Positions 26,346-36,174 of a stretch of 64,000 bases of DNA are shown here, piece by piece. Both the position numbers and the translations under genes were made by a program. How positions within the stretch are numbered: the stretch's first letter is position 1; every line of letters starts with the position of its first letter. The stretch is from Sphingomonas cremea (lineage in GTDB: Bacteria; Pseudomonadota; Alphaproteobacteria; Sphingomonadales; Sphingomonadaceae), in NCBI RefSeq assembly GCF_021502585.1, contig NZ_JAKFGM010000002.1, positions 620,501 through 684,500 of the forward strand, given 5' to 3'. The notes beneath the pieces were generated by a model, which did no database searches, was not told where the DNA came from, and saw only the letters and a list, made by a program, of their open reading frames with translations.

Positions 26346-27000
26346 GCTTGCAATCTTCGACTGCGACGGGACGCTGGTGGACAGCGGATCGACGATCCAT
26401 TCGGCGCTTCAGCAAGCTTTTGAGGCCCACGGGCTGGAATGCCCCCCACGCGACGTGACCAAGAAGGTGATCGGCTTAAGCTTGATGGAGGCGATGGCGG
26501 CGCTGGTCCCGCATGGAAATCATGCTGCGCTGACCCAGACGTATAAGGACGCGTTCTTCGCAATGCGTGGCGCAGGTCAGGTTGACGAGCCCCTGTTCAA
26601 CGGCATTGTCGAACTGCTCGATGTGCTTGAAGCGGACAATTGGCTTCTGGGTGTCGCGACCGGAAAGAGCGACCGTGGGCTTCGGCATTGTCTGGAAAAG
26701 CACGGTCTGGGCGATCGCTTCGTCACCCTGCAGACCGCCGACCGCAACCCTTCCAAACCGCATCCCGCAATGGCGCTGGCTGCGATGGCGGAGGCAGGGG
26801 CCGAACCGCGGCGAACGATCTTTGTTGGCGACACGGGATGGGACATGGGCTGCGCGCGGGGAGCGGGCGTTGGCGCGATCGGCGCCGGCTGGGGCTATCA
26901 TGAGATTGAGGAACTGACCGCCGGAGGCGCGCATGTCGTGGCCCTTACGCCGCCCGATGTAAGCAATCTCGCCGACATGTGGTTGGAGAATGGCGAATGA
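26338..27000 (+). CDS. HAD-IA family hydrolase, phosphoglycolate phosphatase-like
   Basis: A 220-residue HAD phosphatase. Motif I is IFDCDGTLVDSG with nucleophile aspartate at about D8, motif II is in GVATGKSDRGL, and motif III-IV runs KPHPAMALAAMAEAG to FVGDTGWDMGCARGAG. The helical cap between motifs I and II is typical of subfamily IA. It removes phosphate from a small molecule such as phosphoglycolate; substrate not determined. The start at 26338 lies within the last codons of the PaiB gene; the stop overlaps the next small gene. Confidence 0.9.
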   Translation: MNKLAIFDCDGTLVDSGSTIHSALQQAFEAHGLECPPRDVTKKVIGLSLMEAMAALVPHGNHAALTQTYKDAFFAMRGAGQVDEPLFNGIVELLDVLEADNWLLGVATGKSDRGLRHCLEKHGLGDRFVTLQTADRNPSKPHPAMALAAMAEAGAEPRRTIFVGDTGWDMGCARGAGVGAIGAGWGYHEIEELTAGGAHVVALTPPDVSNLADMWLENGE

Positions 27001-27212
27001 CCGAAGACGAGATTGCGAAGAAGCGTTTTCATGCGTTTCTGGTGATCAGGCTCTTTGGAGTCGCCCTCTTCATTCTCGGCACCGCAATTGCCTTTTCAGA
27101 TATACTGAGGCCGGGCGGCTGGCCGCTGCTTGGCGCAGTGCTGGCGATCACCGGCGTCGTTGATGCCGTGTACGCGTCCAGGATCGTCAAGCGAACTTCG
27201 GAGCGAAAGTGA
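26997..27212 (+). CDS. Small two-helix membrane protein, 71 aa
   Basis: A 71-residue protein with a charged N-terminus (TEDEIAKKRFHAF), two hydrophobic helices (VIRLFGVALFILGTAIAF and WPLLGAVLAITGVVDAVYA) and a basic tail. No named family is recognised, but such proteins are commonly encoded just before ATP12-family genes in this group, in my recollection. ATGA overlap with the HAD gene at the 5' end and GTGA overlap with the ATP12 gene at the 3' end. An assembly role next to ATP12 is only a guess. Confidence 0.75.
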   Translation: MTEDEIAKKRFHAFLVIRLFGVALFILGTAIAFSDILRPGGWPLLGAVLAITGVVDAVYASRIVKRTSERK

Positions 27213-27904
27213 AGCGCTTCTGGAAGCAGGCGGAAGTGGTCGCCGCTGACGTTGGATTTGGAATCGCACTCGACGGTCGGCGTATAAAGACTCCCGGGCA
27301 TATCGACCTTGCCGTGCCTACACAGGCGTTGGCCGACGCCATTGCTTCCGAATGGCAGTTGTGCGGCGAAACAATCGAGCCGCAGAAGATGCCGCTGACG
27401 GGATTGGCCAATGCCGCTATCGAGCGCATTGCTTCCGACCGCGGGGCATTTGCGGCAGGTCTCGCTCGCTATGCCGAAAGCGACCTCCTTTGTTACCGCG
27501 CCGAGGGTCCGGCCGCCCTGGTTGCCCTGCAGGAAGCAAGCTGGGATCCGTTGCTGGGCTGGGCGCGCCGTCGCTATGACATTGATTTCACGTGCCAGCC
27601 GGGCGTCATGCATGTCGCCCAGCCGGCCGAGACGATACGCAAGCTCGACCACGCCGTGGCTTCGCTCGACGATTTCCAGCTGGCGGGTCTGTCCCCCATG
27701 GTGACGATCGGAGGATCGCTGGTCACCGCACTTGCGGTGCTGGAGGAATATATACTGGCAGAGGCGGCATGGGAGGCAGTCAGCATCGACGATCGCTGGC
27801 AGCTAGAGCATTGGGGCGAGGATCCGGAAGCGCGGACGGCGCTCGATGCCCGCCGGAGCGACTTTATCGCCGGAGCAAGGTTTCTGCAGCTATTGCGCCG
27901 TTGA
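27209..27904 (+). CDS. ATP12 family chaperone
   Basis: A 231-residue protein of the ATP12 family, whose mitochondrial members chaperone the alpha subunit of F1 ATPase during assembly. The conserved opening FWKQAEVVAADVGFGIALDG with KTP shortly after, EWQLCGETIEPQKMPLTGLA and the C-terminal YILAEAAWEAVSIDDRWQLE are all present, at normal bacterial length. Start is GTG at 27209, overlapping the upstream stop, with GGAGCGAAA before it. The last 15 bp overlap the convergent gmk gene. It ends the eight-gene run. Confidence 0.92.
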   Translation: MKRFWKQAEVVAADVGFGIALDGRRIKTPGHIDLAVPTQALADAIASEWQLCGETIEPQKMPLTGLANAAIERIASDRGAFAAGLARYAESDLLCYRAEGPAALVALQEASWDPLLGWARRRYDIDFTCQPGVMHVAQPAETIRKLDHAVASLDDFQLAGLSPMVTIGGSLVTALAVLEEYILAEAAWEAVSIDDRWQLEHWGEDPEARTALDARRSDFIAGARFLQLLRR

Positions 27905-28552
27905 ACCCGCAACCAGGTCGCGGACAAAGCTGACCAGGCCGGCCTGCCGCCAGCGCTTGAGCCGTTCGGCCGCGAGGATCGAGCGGACTTCCTCCAAACA
28001 GCCATCCATGTCTTCGTTGATCAACACATAGTCGTATTCTGCCCAATGGCTGATCTCGGCCGCGGCTCGCTGCATTCGCGAGGCGATGACCTCGTCAGAA
28101 TCCGTGCCGCGTTCGTGAAGCCGCCGCTCCAGCTCCTTCATAGAGGGCGGCAGGATGAACACTCGAACAAGGTCTTCGCCCATCGCGGCGTGCAGCTGCT
28201 GAGTCCCCTGCCAGTCGATGTCAAAGATAACGTCGCGCCCTTCACGGAGAGCCGCCTTGATTGGCGCTTGAGGCGATCCGTAGTGGTGGTCGAACACAGG
28301 TGCCCATTCGGCGAACTCGCCCTCCTGGATCATCCGCTGGAACTCGGTCTCGTCCACGAAATGATAATCGCGACCCTCCACCTCTCCGGGACGCTTCGGA
28401 CGAGTGGTCGCGCTGACCGACATGGTGATGTGCGGATCAGCTTCCAAAAGCATGCGACTGATCGTCGATTTGCCGGCGCCCGATGGCGACGAAAGGACGA
28501 TCAGGAGGCCTCGGCGGCGGCGATGCGGATGGGAGCTGGTCAGTTCGGCCAT
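27890..28552 (-). CDS. gmk: Guanylate kinase
   Basis: A 220-residue kinase. The P-loop is SSPSGAGKST, followed by SVSATTRPKRPGEVEGRDYHF, the GMP-binding signature, and GRDVIFDIDWQGTQQL. It phosphorylates GMP to GDP with ATP in the cytoplasm. The ATG at 28552 gives the usual length; an in-frame start 27 nt upstream is less likely. The 3' ends of gmk and the ATP12 gene overlap by 15 bp in convergent orientation. Confidence 0.96.
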   Translation of the reverse strand: MAELTSSHPHRRRRGLLIVLSSPSGAGKSTISRMLLEADPHITMSVSATTRPKRPGEVEGRDYHFVDETEFQRMIQEGEFAEWAPVFDHHYGSPQAPIKAALREGRDVIFDIDWQGTQQLHAAMGEDLVRVFILPPSMKELERRLHERGTDSDEVIASRMQRAAAEISHWAEYDYVLINEDMDGCLEEVRSILAAERLKRWRQAGLVSFVRDLVAGSTAQ

Positions 28553-28682
28553 GGCCGCACTTGCCTTGGGCCACGCCACTCCGTCAAGCGCGGCTCAAAT
28601 CCGTTTTATTGTGCAATGCACAAAAATAGTTGAAATCCATGCCGCACTGCATTATGTTGCGCTGCAGCAAAGGAGTTATGAC

Positions 28683-29441
28683 GTGGCTGAAGAGACCAAG
28701 GTCGAAGAGAAAATTGTAGCAGCCAGCAAGGCTGTCGCGGCTCCGGTGAAGGCCGTTGCCGACAAGGTCGAAGAATCGGTTGCCCAGGTCGTGAATACGC
28801 CGGTGATCGAGACCAAGCCGGTCGCCAAGACCAAGCCAGCAGCCCGTCGTGCCCGTAAGGCCCCGGCGAAGATCGTCGAGGCTGTGAAGCAAGTAAACAA
28901 GCGCGCGGCCAAGACCGTCAAGCGTGCCCGCAAGGCCCGTGTCGCCCGCGTCAAGCAAATCGAAGGGACCAAGACCATGACTTATGATTTCAACCAGCTG
29001 TTCGCTGGATTCCAGATCCCGGGCACCGACAAGGCCCAGCAACTGTTCGCCGAAGCCGGCGAGCGCAGCCAGCAGATTGCGGCCAAGTCGCAGAAGGCGG
29101 CGGAAGAGCTTTCCGAGCTCGCCAAGGCAAATGTCGAGGCGTTCGTCGAAGCCGGCAAGATCGCCGTTGGCGGTGCCAAGGCGATCGGCCAGGACGTCGT
29201 CGCTTCGGGCCGTGAGGGCATCGAGCAGGCTTCGGACGCGGTCAAGACGCTCGCCGAAGCCAAGTCGCCGGCCGAGTTCTTCCAGATCCAGTCGGAGCTG
29301 GCCCGTGCGTCGTTCGACCGTTTCGTCGCCGAGACCTCGAAGCTGACCGAGCGCGTCGTCAAGCTGGCGGGTGAAGCGGCCGAGCCGCTGCAGACCCGCG
29401 CCAGCCTGAATGCCGAGCGCATCAACACTTTGGTTGCCTGA
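28683..29441 (+). CDS. Phasin family protein with lysine/alanine-rich N-terminal region
   Basis: A 252-residue protein in two parts. Residues about 1-98 are low-complexity, rich in K, A, V and P (KPVAKTKPAARRARKAPAK, RAAKTVKRARKARVARVK), resembling histone H1-like tails. Residues 99-252, starting MTYDFNQLFAGFQIPG, form a phasin_2 domain of long amphipathic helices with the SPAEFFQIQSELARASFDRF segment. Phasins coat PHA granules. The GTG at 28683 has AAGGAG 7 nt upstream, supporting the long form; an internal ATG at 28977 would give a phasin without the tail. A strong terminator follows. The tail could bind DNA. Confidence 0.85.
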   Translation: MAEETKVEEKIVAASKAVAAPVKAVADKVEESVAQVVNTPVIETKPVAKTKPAARRARKAPAKIVEAVKQVNKRAAKTVKRARKARVARVKQIEGTKTMTYDFNQLFAGFQIPGTDKAQQLFAEAGERSQQIAAKSQKAAEELSELAKANVEAFVEAGKIAVGGAKAIGQDVVASGREGIEQASDAVKTLAEAKSPAEFFQIQSELARASFDRFVAETSKLTERVVKLAGEAAEPLQTRASLNAERINTLVA

Positions 29442-29474
29442 CCTCTCCCCCTCTTTGTGAAGGCAACCCTGTTC

Positions 29475-29522
29475 GGCGGCCGTCCCCTTCGCAGGGGGCG
29501 GCCGCCTTTTTCTTTTCTTTTC
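29475..29522 (+). terminator. Rho-independent terminator after phasin
   Basis: Stem GGCGGCCG (29475-29482) pairs with CGGCCGCC (29499-29506); inner CCCC pairs with GGGG. A T-rich run TTTTTCTTTTC follows. It begins 33 bp after the phasin stop. Confidence 0.9.
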
Positions 29523-29583
29523 GGGACAGTTGCATCGAGCCACCTTGCGAGGCGCTGCCACGTTGCCATATTTTAGGCCGAAC

Positions 29584-29940
29584 ATGTTGGATGACCTGAT
29601 TCTGATGAGCGGCGATGAGCCGGGGCAGGGCGACGGGCTCGACGAGATCGAGCGCGGGGTCGTCACGCGTACCCGGCCCAAGACCAAGAAGCCCAGCAAT
29701 TACAAGGTGCTGATGCTCAATGACGACTATACTCCGATGGAATTCGTCGTCCTGGTTCTGCAACGCTATTTCTCGATGGACATCGAAGACGCGACCCGTG
29801 TCATGCTTCAGGTCCATCAGCAGGGCGTCGCAGTGTGCGGCGTGTTCACCTACGAAGTGGCGGAGACCAAGGTTTCCCAGGTCATCGACTTCGCTCGGGA
29901 GAACCAGCACCCGCTCCAGGCGACGCTGGAGAAGGCCTGA
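29584..29940 (+). CDS. clpS: ATP-dependent Clp protease adaptor ClpS
   Basis: A 118-residue adaptor. The conserved core is [20 protein letters not shown] with the N-degron pocket residues of ND(D) and M, and later [20 protein letters not shown]. ClpS delivers proteins with destabilising N-terminal residues to ClpAP. The N-terminal 35 residues are acidic and variable. I chose ATG 29584; ATG 29605 would shorten the variable part by seven residues. No clpA follows; murA is next after 38 bp. Confidence 0.93.
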   Translation: MLDDLILMSGDEPGQGDGLDEIERGVVTRTRPKTKKPSNYKVLMLNDDYTPMEFVVLVLQRYFSMDIEDATRVMLQVHQQGVAVCGVFTYEVAETKVSQVIDFARENQHPLQATLEKA

Positions 29941-29978
29941 CACCTTGTGAGTCTCATCAGGCACGTTAAAGCGCGCCG

Positions 29979-31262
29979 ATGGACTCCATTCGCATCACTG
30001 GCGGCAAGCGCCTCGAAGGCAAGATTCCGATTTCGGGCGCAAAGAACAGCGCGCTGGCGCTGCTTCCCTGTGCGCTGCTGACCGAGGAGAAGCTGACGCT
30101 CGGCAATTTGCCGCGCCTGGCCGACGTCGACAATTTCTCGCACCTGTTGAACCAGCTCGGCGTCTCGACGTCCGTCGCCGGGGTCAAGAAGGGCGAGATC
30201 GGGCGCAAGATGACGTTAGAGGCGAAGGAAATCGCTTCGACCATCGCGCCCTATGACATGGTGCGCAAGATGCGCGCGTCGATCCTGGTCCTGGGGCCAA
30301 TGCTGGCGCGCGCCGGCGAATCGACCGTCTCGTTGCCGGGCGGCTGCGCCATTGGCGACCGGCCGATCGACCTGCACCTGAAGGCGCTTGAGGCGATGGG
30401 CGCTGAAATCGAGCTCGCTGCCGGTTATGTGAAGGCGGTCGCGCCCAAGGGCCGACTGCCCGGGGGCGACTTCAGCTTCCCGGTGGTCTCGGTCGGCGCG
30501 ACGGAAAACGCGGTAATGGCGGCGGTACTGGCAACCGGCCGCACACAGCTGTTCAACGCCGCTCGAGAGCCGGAAATCGTCGACCTTTGCAACCTGCTGG
30601 TGGCGATGGGTGCCAAGATCGAGGGAATCGGTTCGTCACACCTGATCATCCAAGGGGTCGACGCGCTCCACGGCTGTACCTACGAGGTGATGCCCGACCG
30701 GATCGAGGCGGGCAGCTATGCCTGCGCCGCAGCAATTACCGGCGGATCGATCGAGCTCGTCGGGGCGCGTCCCTCGGACATGCTCGCGATTACCAACGGC
30801 CTCGCCGCGGCGGGCCTCATCATCGAGTTGACCAATGGCGGCATGAAGGTCACCGCCGACGGGCCGCTCAAGCCGTTAGCGATTTCCACGGCCCCCTATC
30901 CGGGCTTTCCGACCGACATGCAGGCGCAGTTCATGGCCATGCTGGCCGTTGCCGAGGGGCAGAGCTTCCTTGAAGAAACCATCTTCGAGAATCGGTACAT
31001 GCACGTGCCCGAGCTTCGGCGAATGGGAGCGGATATCGAAGTTCACGGCCGCTCGGCGATCGTCAAAGGGGGCAATCCGCTAACCGGCGCCAAAGTGATG
31101 GCGACCGATCTCCGCGCCTCGATGAGCCTGGTCCTCGCCGGTCTTGCGGCCGAAGGTGAAACCGAAGTGCTGCGCGTCTATCACCTCGACCGAGGCTATG
31201 AGCGGCTGGAGGAGAAGTTGAGCGCGGTCGGAGCGAGCATCGAGCGGGTCAGCGCGGGCTAG
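29979..31262 (+). CDS. murA: UDP-N-acetylglucosamine 1-carboxyvinyltransferase
   Basis: A 427-residue enzyme of the EPSP-synthase fold, normal length. The catalytic loop [16 protein letters not shown] places the active cysteine at C123, so fosfomycin sensitivity would be expected. [13 protein letters not shown] near the N-terminus and [11 protein letters not shown] are further signatures. MurA transfers enolpyruvate from PEP to UDP-GlcNAc, the first committed step of peptidoglycan synthesis. Its stop overlaps the convergent GNAT gene by 4 bp. Confidence 0.97.
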   Translation: MDSIRITGGKRLEGKIPISGAKNSALALLPCALLTEEKLTLGNLPRLADVDNFSHLLNQLGVSTSVAGVKKGEIGRKMTLEAKEIASTIAPYDMVRKMRASILVLGPMLARAGESTVSLPGGCAIGDRPIDLHLKALEAMGAEIELAAGYVKAVAPKGRLPGGDFSFPVVSVGATENAVMAAVLATGRTQLFNAAREPEIVDLCNLLVAMGAKIEGIGSSHLIIQGVDALHGCTYEVMPDRIEAGSYACAAAITGGSIELVGARPSDMLAITNGLAAAGLIIELTNGGMKVTADGPLKPLAISTAPYPGFPTDMQAQFMAMLAVAEGQSFLEETIFENRYMHVPELRRMGADIEVHGRSAIVKGGNPLTGAKVMATDLRASMSLVLAGLAAEGETEVLRVYHLDRGYERLEEKLSAVGASIERVSAG

Positions 31263-31684
31263 AGCTGTTTGGCGAACCGTTTGCTGGTGTGCTCGAATCC
31301 GATACGCCGGTAGAAGTCATGGGCTTCGACCAGCCGCTCATTGCTGGTCAACTCGATCATCCCGCAGCCGGCCTCCCGAAACCGGTCCTCCGCATGCTTG
31401 ACCAGGGCGCTGCCCACGCCTTGACCGCGAACGCCGGCTTCCACCTCCAGAATCGTAATCCGCCCGACCCTCCGAGGGCGGTGAATTGCCGTCATGATAT
31501 GCAACCCGCAAAGTCCTATCACTCGGTCGCCCGCAGCGGCGACCAACTGGCGACAATCACTCCGATGCAGCTCTTCAATTCGTTCTCGAACGGTGTCCGC
31601 GGACATGGCATGACCAAGGTCGGCGATCAGCTCCACAATCCGCTCGGCATCTTCAGCGCGAGCGTCGCGAATCTCGTAGTTCAC
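31259..31684 (-). CDS. GNAT family N-acetyltransferase
   Basis: A 141-residue acetyltransferase. The acetyl-CoA-binding segment reads [20 protein letters not shown] and the C-terminal part [19 protein letters not shown]. The start is a GTG at 31684 that overlaps the stop codon of the DUF445 gene upstream (GTGA), indicating translational coupling. The substrate is unknown; many related proteins acetylate small amines or protein N-termini. Confidence 0.87.
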   Translation of the reverse strand: MNYEIRDARAEDAERIVELIADLGHAMSADTVRERIEELHRSDCRQLVAAAGDRVIGLCGLHIMTAIHRPRRVGRITILEVEAGVRGQGVGSALVKHAEDRFREAGCGMIELTSNERLVEAHDFYRRIGFEHTSKRFAKQL

Positions 31685-32949
31685 AGCGAATCCAGCGAGT
31701 GCAGTATGAGCCCGACCATCCCACCCACCAGCGTTCCGTTGATCCGGATATATTGAAGGTCGCGGCCGACGGCGGCCTCCAGGCGGTTGGTGATCGTCTG
31801 GGCGTCCCAGCGGCGGACCGTTTCGCTAACCAGTTTGACGATCGACCCGCCGTAGCTCGCCGCCATTCCGGCCACCGCGCGGCGGGCAAACATGTTGATG
31901 GCGCCCTTCATACGTGGGTCCTGTTCAAGGCTCTGGCCCATCGATTGAAGCACTTCGCCGAGCTTGCCCGCCATCGCCGCGTCAGGATTTCGCGCGGCGC
32001 GGATCATCGCCTCACGCCCCTTCTGCCACAGCGTGTCGAGCCACAGCGATACGGATTTGTTGTCGAGCAGTTCGACCTTCATTGCCTCGACCCGCTCACG
32101 CGTGTCGGGGTTGGTTTGCAGGTCGTTGGCGAGCTGGGCGAGCGCCTCCTCGATCTTGATCCGGACCGGATGAGCCGGGTCGGTGTGCATATCGGCGGTA
32201 AGCTTACGCAGGCCATCGACGATCGCGTCGGCGAGCTTGGCGTCGAGTCCCGCGAGTTTCAGCACCCAATTGGCGCGCTTATGCACCATCTCGCGGATGA
32301 GACCTTCGTTGGCGTCGAGTGCTCGGGCAGTCCAGCGGATCGCCGCCTCAAGCATCGGCACATGGCGGTCTTCGTTGATCGCTGAGGCAAGCGCATGGCC
32401 GAGCAGCGGCGATACTTCCATTTTGCGCAGGCGATTGGCGATCGAGCTTTTGACGAGGCCGCCAAGGCGCTCATCGTCTAGGCTTTCGAACAGGTCGGCG
32501 ATCAGGCGGCTCGCGCCTCGGCGGATGCGGGTTTCCTGGCCTTGCGGGGCCTGGAGGAATCGGCCGACTGCGCCGGCCAGGTCAATATTGCGCATTCGCC
32601 GCGCGACCACGGGCGCGATGAGGAAATTCTCTCTGAGGAAATTGGCCAGCGCCTCGCCGATCCGGTCCTTGTTGCGCGGGATGATCGCCGTGTGGGGGAT
32701 CGGCAGGCCAAGTGGGTGACGGAACAAGGCAGTAACCGCGAACCAGTCGGCAAGGCCGCCGACCATCGCTGCCTCCGCAAAGGCTTTTACATAACCAAGC
32801 CAAGGAAGGGCGGCTTCGAATTGGCGGGCAGCGATGAAGACCGCTGCCATAACCAACAGAAGTCCTGTCGCTGCAGCCTTCATCCCGGCCGTGCCCGGCT
32901 GCACCGGGTTGAACCGCGCAAGGGCAGGCTGGGGCAGCGGCGCAGTCAT
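31681..32949 (-). CDS. DUF445 family membrane-associated protein
   Basis: A 422-residue protein of the DUF445 (YjiN) family. A membrane helix at about residues 23-40 (GLLLVMAAVFIAARQF) is followed by the family motif AFAEAAMVGGLADWFAVTALFRHPLGLPIPHTAIIP, broken here by description only; the rest is helical repeats ending in [15 protein letters not shown]. Function is not established. The ATG at 32949 opens MTAPLPQPALARF. It is followed by an overlapping GNAT gene and preceded by the RND pump genes on the same strand. Confidence 0.88.
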   Translation of the reverse strand: MTAPLPQPALARFNPVQPGTAGMKAAATGLLLVMAAVFIAARQFEAALPWLGYVKAFAEAAMVGGLADWFAVTALFRHPLGLPIPHTAIIPRNKDRIGEALANFLRENFLIAPVVARRMRNIDLAGAVGRFLQAPQGQETRIRRGASRLIADLFESLDDERLGGLVKSSIANRLRKMEVSPLLGHALASAINEDRHVPMLEAAIRWTARALDANEGLIREMVHKRANWVLKLAGLDAKLADAIVDGLRKLTADMHTDPAHPVRIKIEEALAQLANDLQTNPDTRERVEAMKVELLDNKSVSLWLDTLWQKGREAMIRAARNPDAAMAGKLGEVLQSMGQSLEQDPRMKGAINMFARRAVAGMAASYGGSIVKLVSETVRRWDAQTITNRLEAAVGRDLQYIRINGTLVGGMVGLILHSLDSL

Positions 32950-32980
32950 CGCCGCCACTCTAGCCGCCTTGCCGCCGATG

Positions 32981-35900
32981 TCACTCCGCCGGTGCTGGGA
33001 TCGGTCCATCCATCGGCTTGTGGGCCTCGCCATTGTCGATCAGCCGGTTGAACTTGGCCGCGATCCAATGCTCGATGTCGACGGCAATCGAGAAGTAGGC
33101 CGGAACCAGCAACAACGTCAGGAGCGTCGAGAAGATCAAACCGCCGATCACGGTGACGCCCATCGGCGCGCGCCAGCTGCCGTCGCCGGTCAGCGAGATG
33201 GCAATCGGCACCATTCCGGCGACCATCGCCACCGTGGTCATGACGATTGGCTGGGCGCGCTTGTGCCCCGCTTCGTAGATCGCCTGATTCTTGGGCATGC
33301 CGTGATTCATCATCTCGACCGCGAAATCGACCAGCAGGATCGAGTTTTTGGCGACGATTCCGAATAGCATCAGGATGCCAATCAGCACGGGTAGCGAAAT
33401 CGGGTTGTTGGTCAGGAGAAGACCGATCGCGGCGCCCAATGGTGCAAGCAGTAGAGAGCCCATATTGACGAACGGCGACAGGAACCGCCGATACAGCAGC
33501 ACCAGGACGGCGAACACCAACAGGACGCCCGACATTAGCGCGATCATGAAGTAGTAGATCAGCTCTGCCTGCCACTTGCTGTCGCCAAGCTCGAGCTTCT
33601 GCACGCCCTCGGGAAGATGTTTGACGGTCGGCAGCTCGTTGATCTTGGTCCAGGCGTCGCCGGTGACCAGGCCAGGCGCAAGGTCGGCGCCGATGGCGAT
33701 GCGGCGGATCTGGTTAGTCCGCTGGACCGTCGTCGGACCGGATCCAAAGCCGATCTCAGCGACCGACTTCAATGGCACCGAACCACCGCTGGAGGTCGGG
33801 ACGGGCAAATTCTCGAGCACTGAAAGATCGCGACGCGAGCTTTCCGCCAGCGACACGGTGATCGGGACCTGACGATCGGCGAGAGAGAACTTTGCGCTGT
33901 TCTGGGCAATGTCGCCCAGCGTCGCGATGCGAATCGTCTGCGATAGCGCAGTAGTCGTGACCCCAAGGTCCGCAGCAAGGTCGAAGCGCGGCTTGATCAT
34001 GATTTCCGGCCGAACCAGGTCGCCTTGGACGCGCGGAGCGCGAAGTTCCTTCAGCCCGGTCATCTCCTCGACGACCTTGTTGGCGGTCGCTAGGAGCAGC
34101 TCCGGGTTGTCGCCGCCCAGGTAGAGCGTGATATCGCGTCCGCCGCTGCCAGGGCCCCCTCCATTCTGGCTCATGAAATTGACCTGGGCGTCGGGGATCG
34201 CCGAGATCAACGGAGTCAGCCCACGCTCGAACTCGGTCGAGGTGACTTCGCGGTCCTTCTTCAGGACGATATTGATGAACCCGCTACCGACGAAGATGCG
34301 CTGGAAGACGCGATCGACCGCGGGATCCTTTTCGATGATTGCTGCCGTGCGGTCGGCAACTTCGGCCGTCTGCTCGAGCGTGGAGCCCGGCGGCAGTCCG
34401 ATACGCACTCGCGAGAAGTCTAGGTTGAGAGGCGGCTGGAACGACATCGGGATGCTCATGAACAGCCCGATCTGGACGATGAAAGCCGCAAGGCCTGCCC
34501 CAACCATTGCAAAACGATGATCGCGAAACAGCGACATCACACCGCCGAAGAAGCCCGGGTGCTGGGCCCGATAAGCCTCGGCCTTGTCCGTATTCAGGCT
34601 CCAGTTCAAAATCCCTAGATACCGCTCCATCATCTTGCCGGATGCGTGCGGCTGCACGCCATGGGCCTTCAGGAAATAGGCGGCAATCAGAGGGGTAATC
34701 ATCCGCGCGACGAACAAACTCATCAGCACCGAGATAACGACGGTGTAGCCGAAGCTCTTGAAGAATTGCCCCGAGATGCCCGGCATCAGCGCGACCGGCA
34801 GGAACACCGCGACGATCGACATGGTCGTCGCGACGACCGCTAGGCCGATCTCGTCGGCGGCATCCATCGCCGCCTGATAGGCGGACTTGCCCATGCGCAT
34901 GTGGCGGACGATGTTCTCAATTTCAACGATCGCATCATCGACCAGCACGCCCGCGACCAGGCTCATCGCCAGCAGCGACAGGCCGTTCAGGGTAATGCCC
35001 ATCAAGTCCATGAACCAGAAGGCGGGAATTGCCGACAGCGGGATCGCGAGCGCGGAGATGATCGTCGCCCGGAAGTCGCGCAGGAACAGGAAGACCACCA
35101 GCACCGCCAGGATGGCGCCGAGGATCAGGCCCTCCATCGCGGAAAGATATTGCTCCTTGGTGTAGTCGACCTGGTTGATGATCTCGATGAAGCGGATCCG
35201 TGGATCCTCCTTCTCGATCTTGCGCAACTCCTTCCAGGCGTCGTCATAGGCCGTGACTTCGGACGCACCCTTGGACCGCTGGACGTTGAAGCTGATCACC
35301 TGGCGGCCGTTCATCTTGGCGATGGTGCGCTGTTCCGAATAGGCGTCCTTGACTTCGCCCAAGTCGGCCAGGCGAACGACGCGGCCGTTGCCGGCGACGA
35401 TCTGCGTCTGCGACAGTTCATAGGCGGAACGGGCATTGCCGAGCACTCGGACGGCTTGCTCCGAACCCGCAATCTCGGCGCGGCCGCCGGTCGCGTTGAG
35501 GTTGGTCTGCCGAAGCTGCTGGTTGACCTGGGCGGCCGTGATCCCCTGCGCCTGCAGCGCGGCGGGATCGAGAATGACGCGGATCTGGCGATCGACACCG
35601 CCTTCGCGCGAAACCGCGGCAATGCCTTCGACCCCGAGCAGGCGGCGAGAGACGGTGTTGTCGACGTACCAGCTCAATTGCTCGAGCGTCATGTCGGTGG
35701 TCTCGGCAGCCACGAACAGGATCGGGTCACCGGCGATATCGACGCGGTTGATTTGCGGCTCGAGGATGCCCTCGGGGAGGTCGCTGCGGATCTGCGCAAC
35801 CGCCTCACGCACGTCATTCACGGCGCGATCGGTCGGAGTGCCGATCTCGAACTGAACGAAGGTGCTGCTGCTGCCTTCGCGAACCGAGCTATTGATCTCG

Positions 35901-36142
35901 TCGACGCCATTGACCGAACGGATCGCCGCTTCGACCTTTTGCGTGATCTGGTTTTCCATCTCGGTCGGGGCGGCTCCCGGCTGCGAGATGTTCACCTCCG
36001 CGGCCGGGAAATCGATGTCCGGATTATTGTTCACGTCCATGCCCATGAAGGCGACGAGACCCGCCAGCATGAGGCCGATAAACAAGACAATCGGCGGAAC
36101 CGGATTGCGGATGCACCAGGACGAGATGTTGCGGAAATTCAT
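32981..36142 (-). CDS. Efflux RND transporter permease subunit
   Basis: A 1053-residue inner-membrane pump of the HAE1/AcrB type. The first helix is [20 protein letters not shown], large periplasmic loops follow helices 1 and 7, and the proton-relay aspartates are in [15 protein letters not shown] (helix 4). The opening [20 protein letters not shown] is typical of the broad RND family found in alphaproteobacteria. It works with the adaptor encoded 32 bp upstream and an outer-membrane channel that is not in this window. Substrates probably are hydrophobic drugs or toxic metabolites. Confidence 0.95.
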   Translation of the reverse strand: MNFRNISSWCIRNPVPPIVLFIGLMLAGLVAFMGMDVNNNPDIDFPAAEVNISQPGAAPTEMENQITQKVEAAIRSVNGVDEINSSVREGSSSTFVQFEIGTPTDRAVNDVREAVAQIRSDLPEGILEPQINRVDIAGDPILFVAAETTDMTLEQLSWYVDNTVSRRLLGVEGIAAVSREGGVDRQIRVILDPAALQAQGITAAQVNQQLRQTNLNATGGRAEIAGSEQAVRVLGNARSAYELSQTQIVAGNGRVVRLADLGEVKDAYSEQRTIAKMNGRQVISFNVQRSKGASEVTAYDDAWKELRKIEKEDPRIRFIEIINQVDYTKEQYLSAMEGLILGAILAVLVVFLFLRDFRATIISALAIPLSAIPAFWFMDLMGITLNGLSLLAMSLVAGVLVDDAIVEIENIVRHMRMGKSAYQAAMDAADEIGLAVVATTMSIVAVFLPVALMPGISGQFFKSFGYTVVISVLMSLFVARMITPLIAAYFLKAHGVQPHASGKMMERYLGILNWSLNTDKAEAYRAQHPGFFGGVMSLFRDHRFAMVGAGLAAFIVQIGLFMSIPMSFQPPLNLDFSRVRIGLPPGSTLEQTAEVADRTAAIIEKDPAVDRVFQRIFVGSGFINIVLKKDREVTSTEFERGLTPLISAIPDAQVNFMSQNGGGPGSGGRDITLYLGGDNPELLLATANKVVEEMTGLKELRAPRVQGDLVRPEIMIKPRFDLAADLGVTTTALSQTIRIATLGDIAQNSAKFSLADRQVPITVSLAESSRRDLSVLENLPVPTSSGGSVPLKSVAEIGFGSGPTTVQRTNQIRRIAIGADLAPGLVTGDAWTKINELPTVKHLPEGVQKLELGDSKWQAELIYYFMIALMSGVLLVFAVLVLLYRRFLSPFVNMGSLLLAPLGAAIGLLLTNNPISLPVLIGILMLFGIVAKNSILLVDFAVEMMNHGMPKNQAIYEAGHKRAQPIVMTTVAMVAGMVPIAISLTGDGSWRAPMGVTVIGGLIFSTLLTLLLVPAYFSIAVDIEHWIAAKFNRLIDNGEAHKPMDGPIPAPAE

Positions 36143-36174
36143 TTAATCACGCCTTCGCTTTACTAGCTCCGCAG

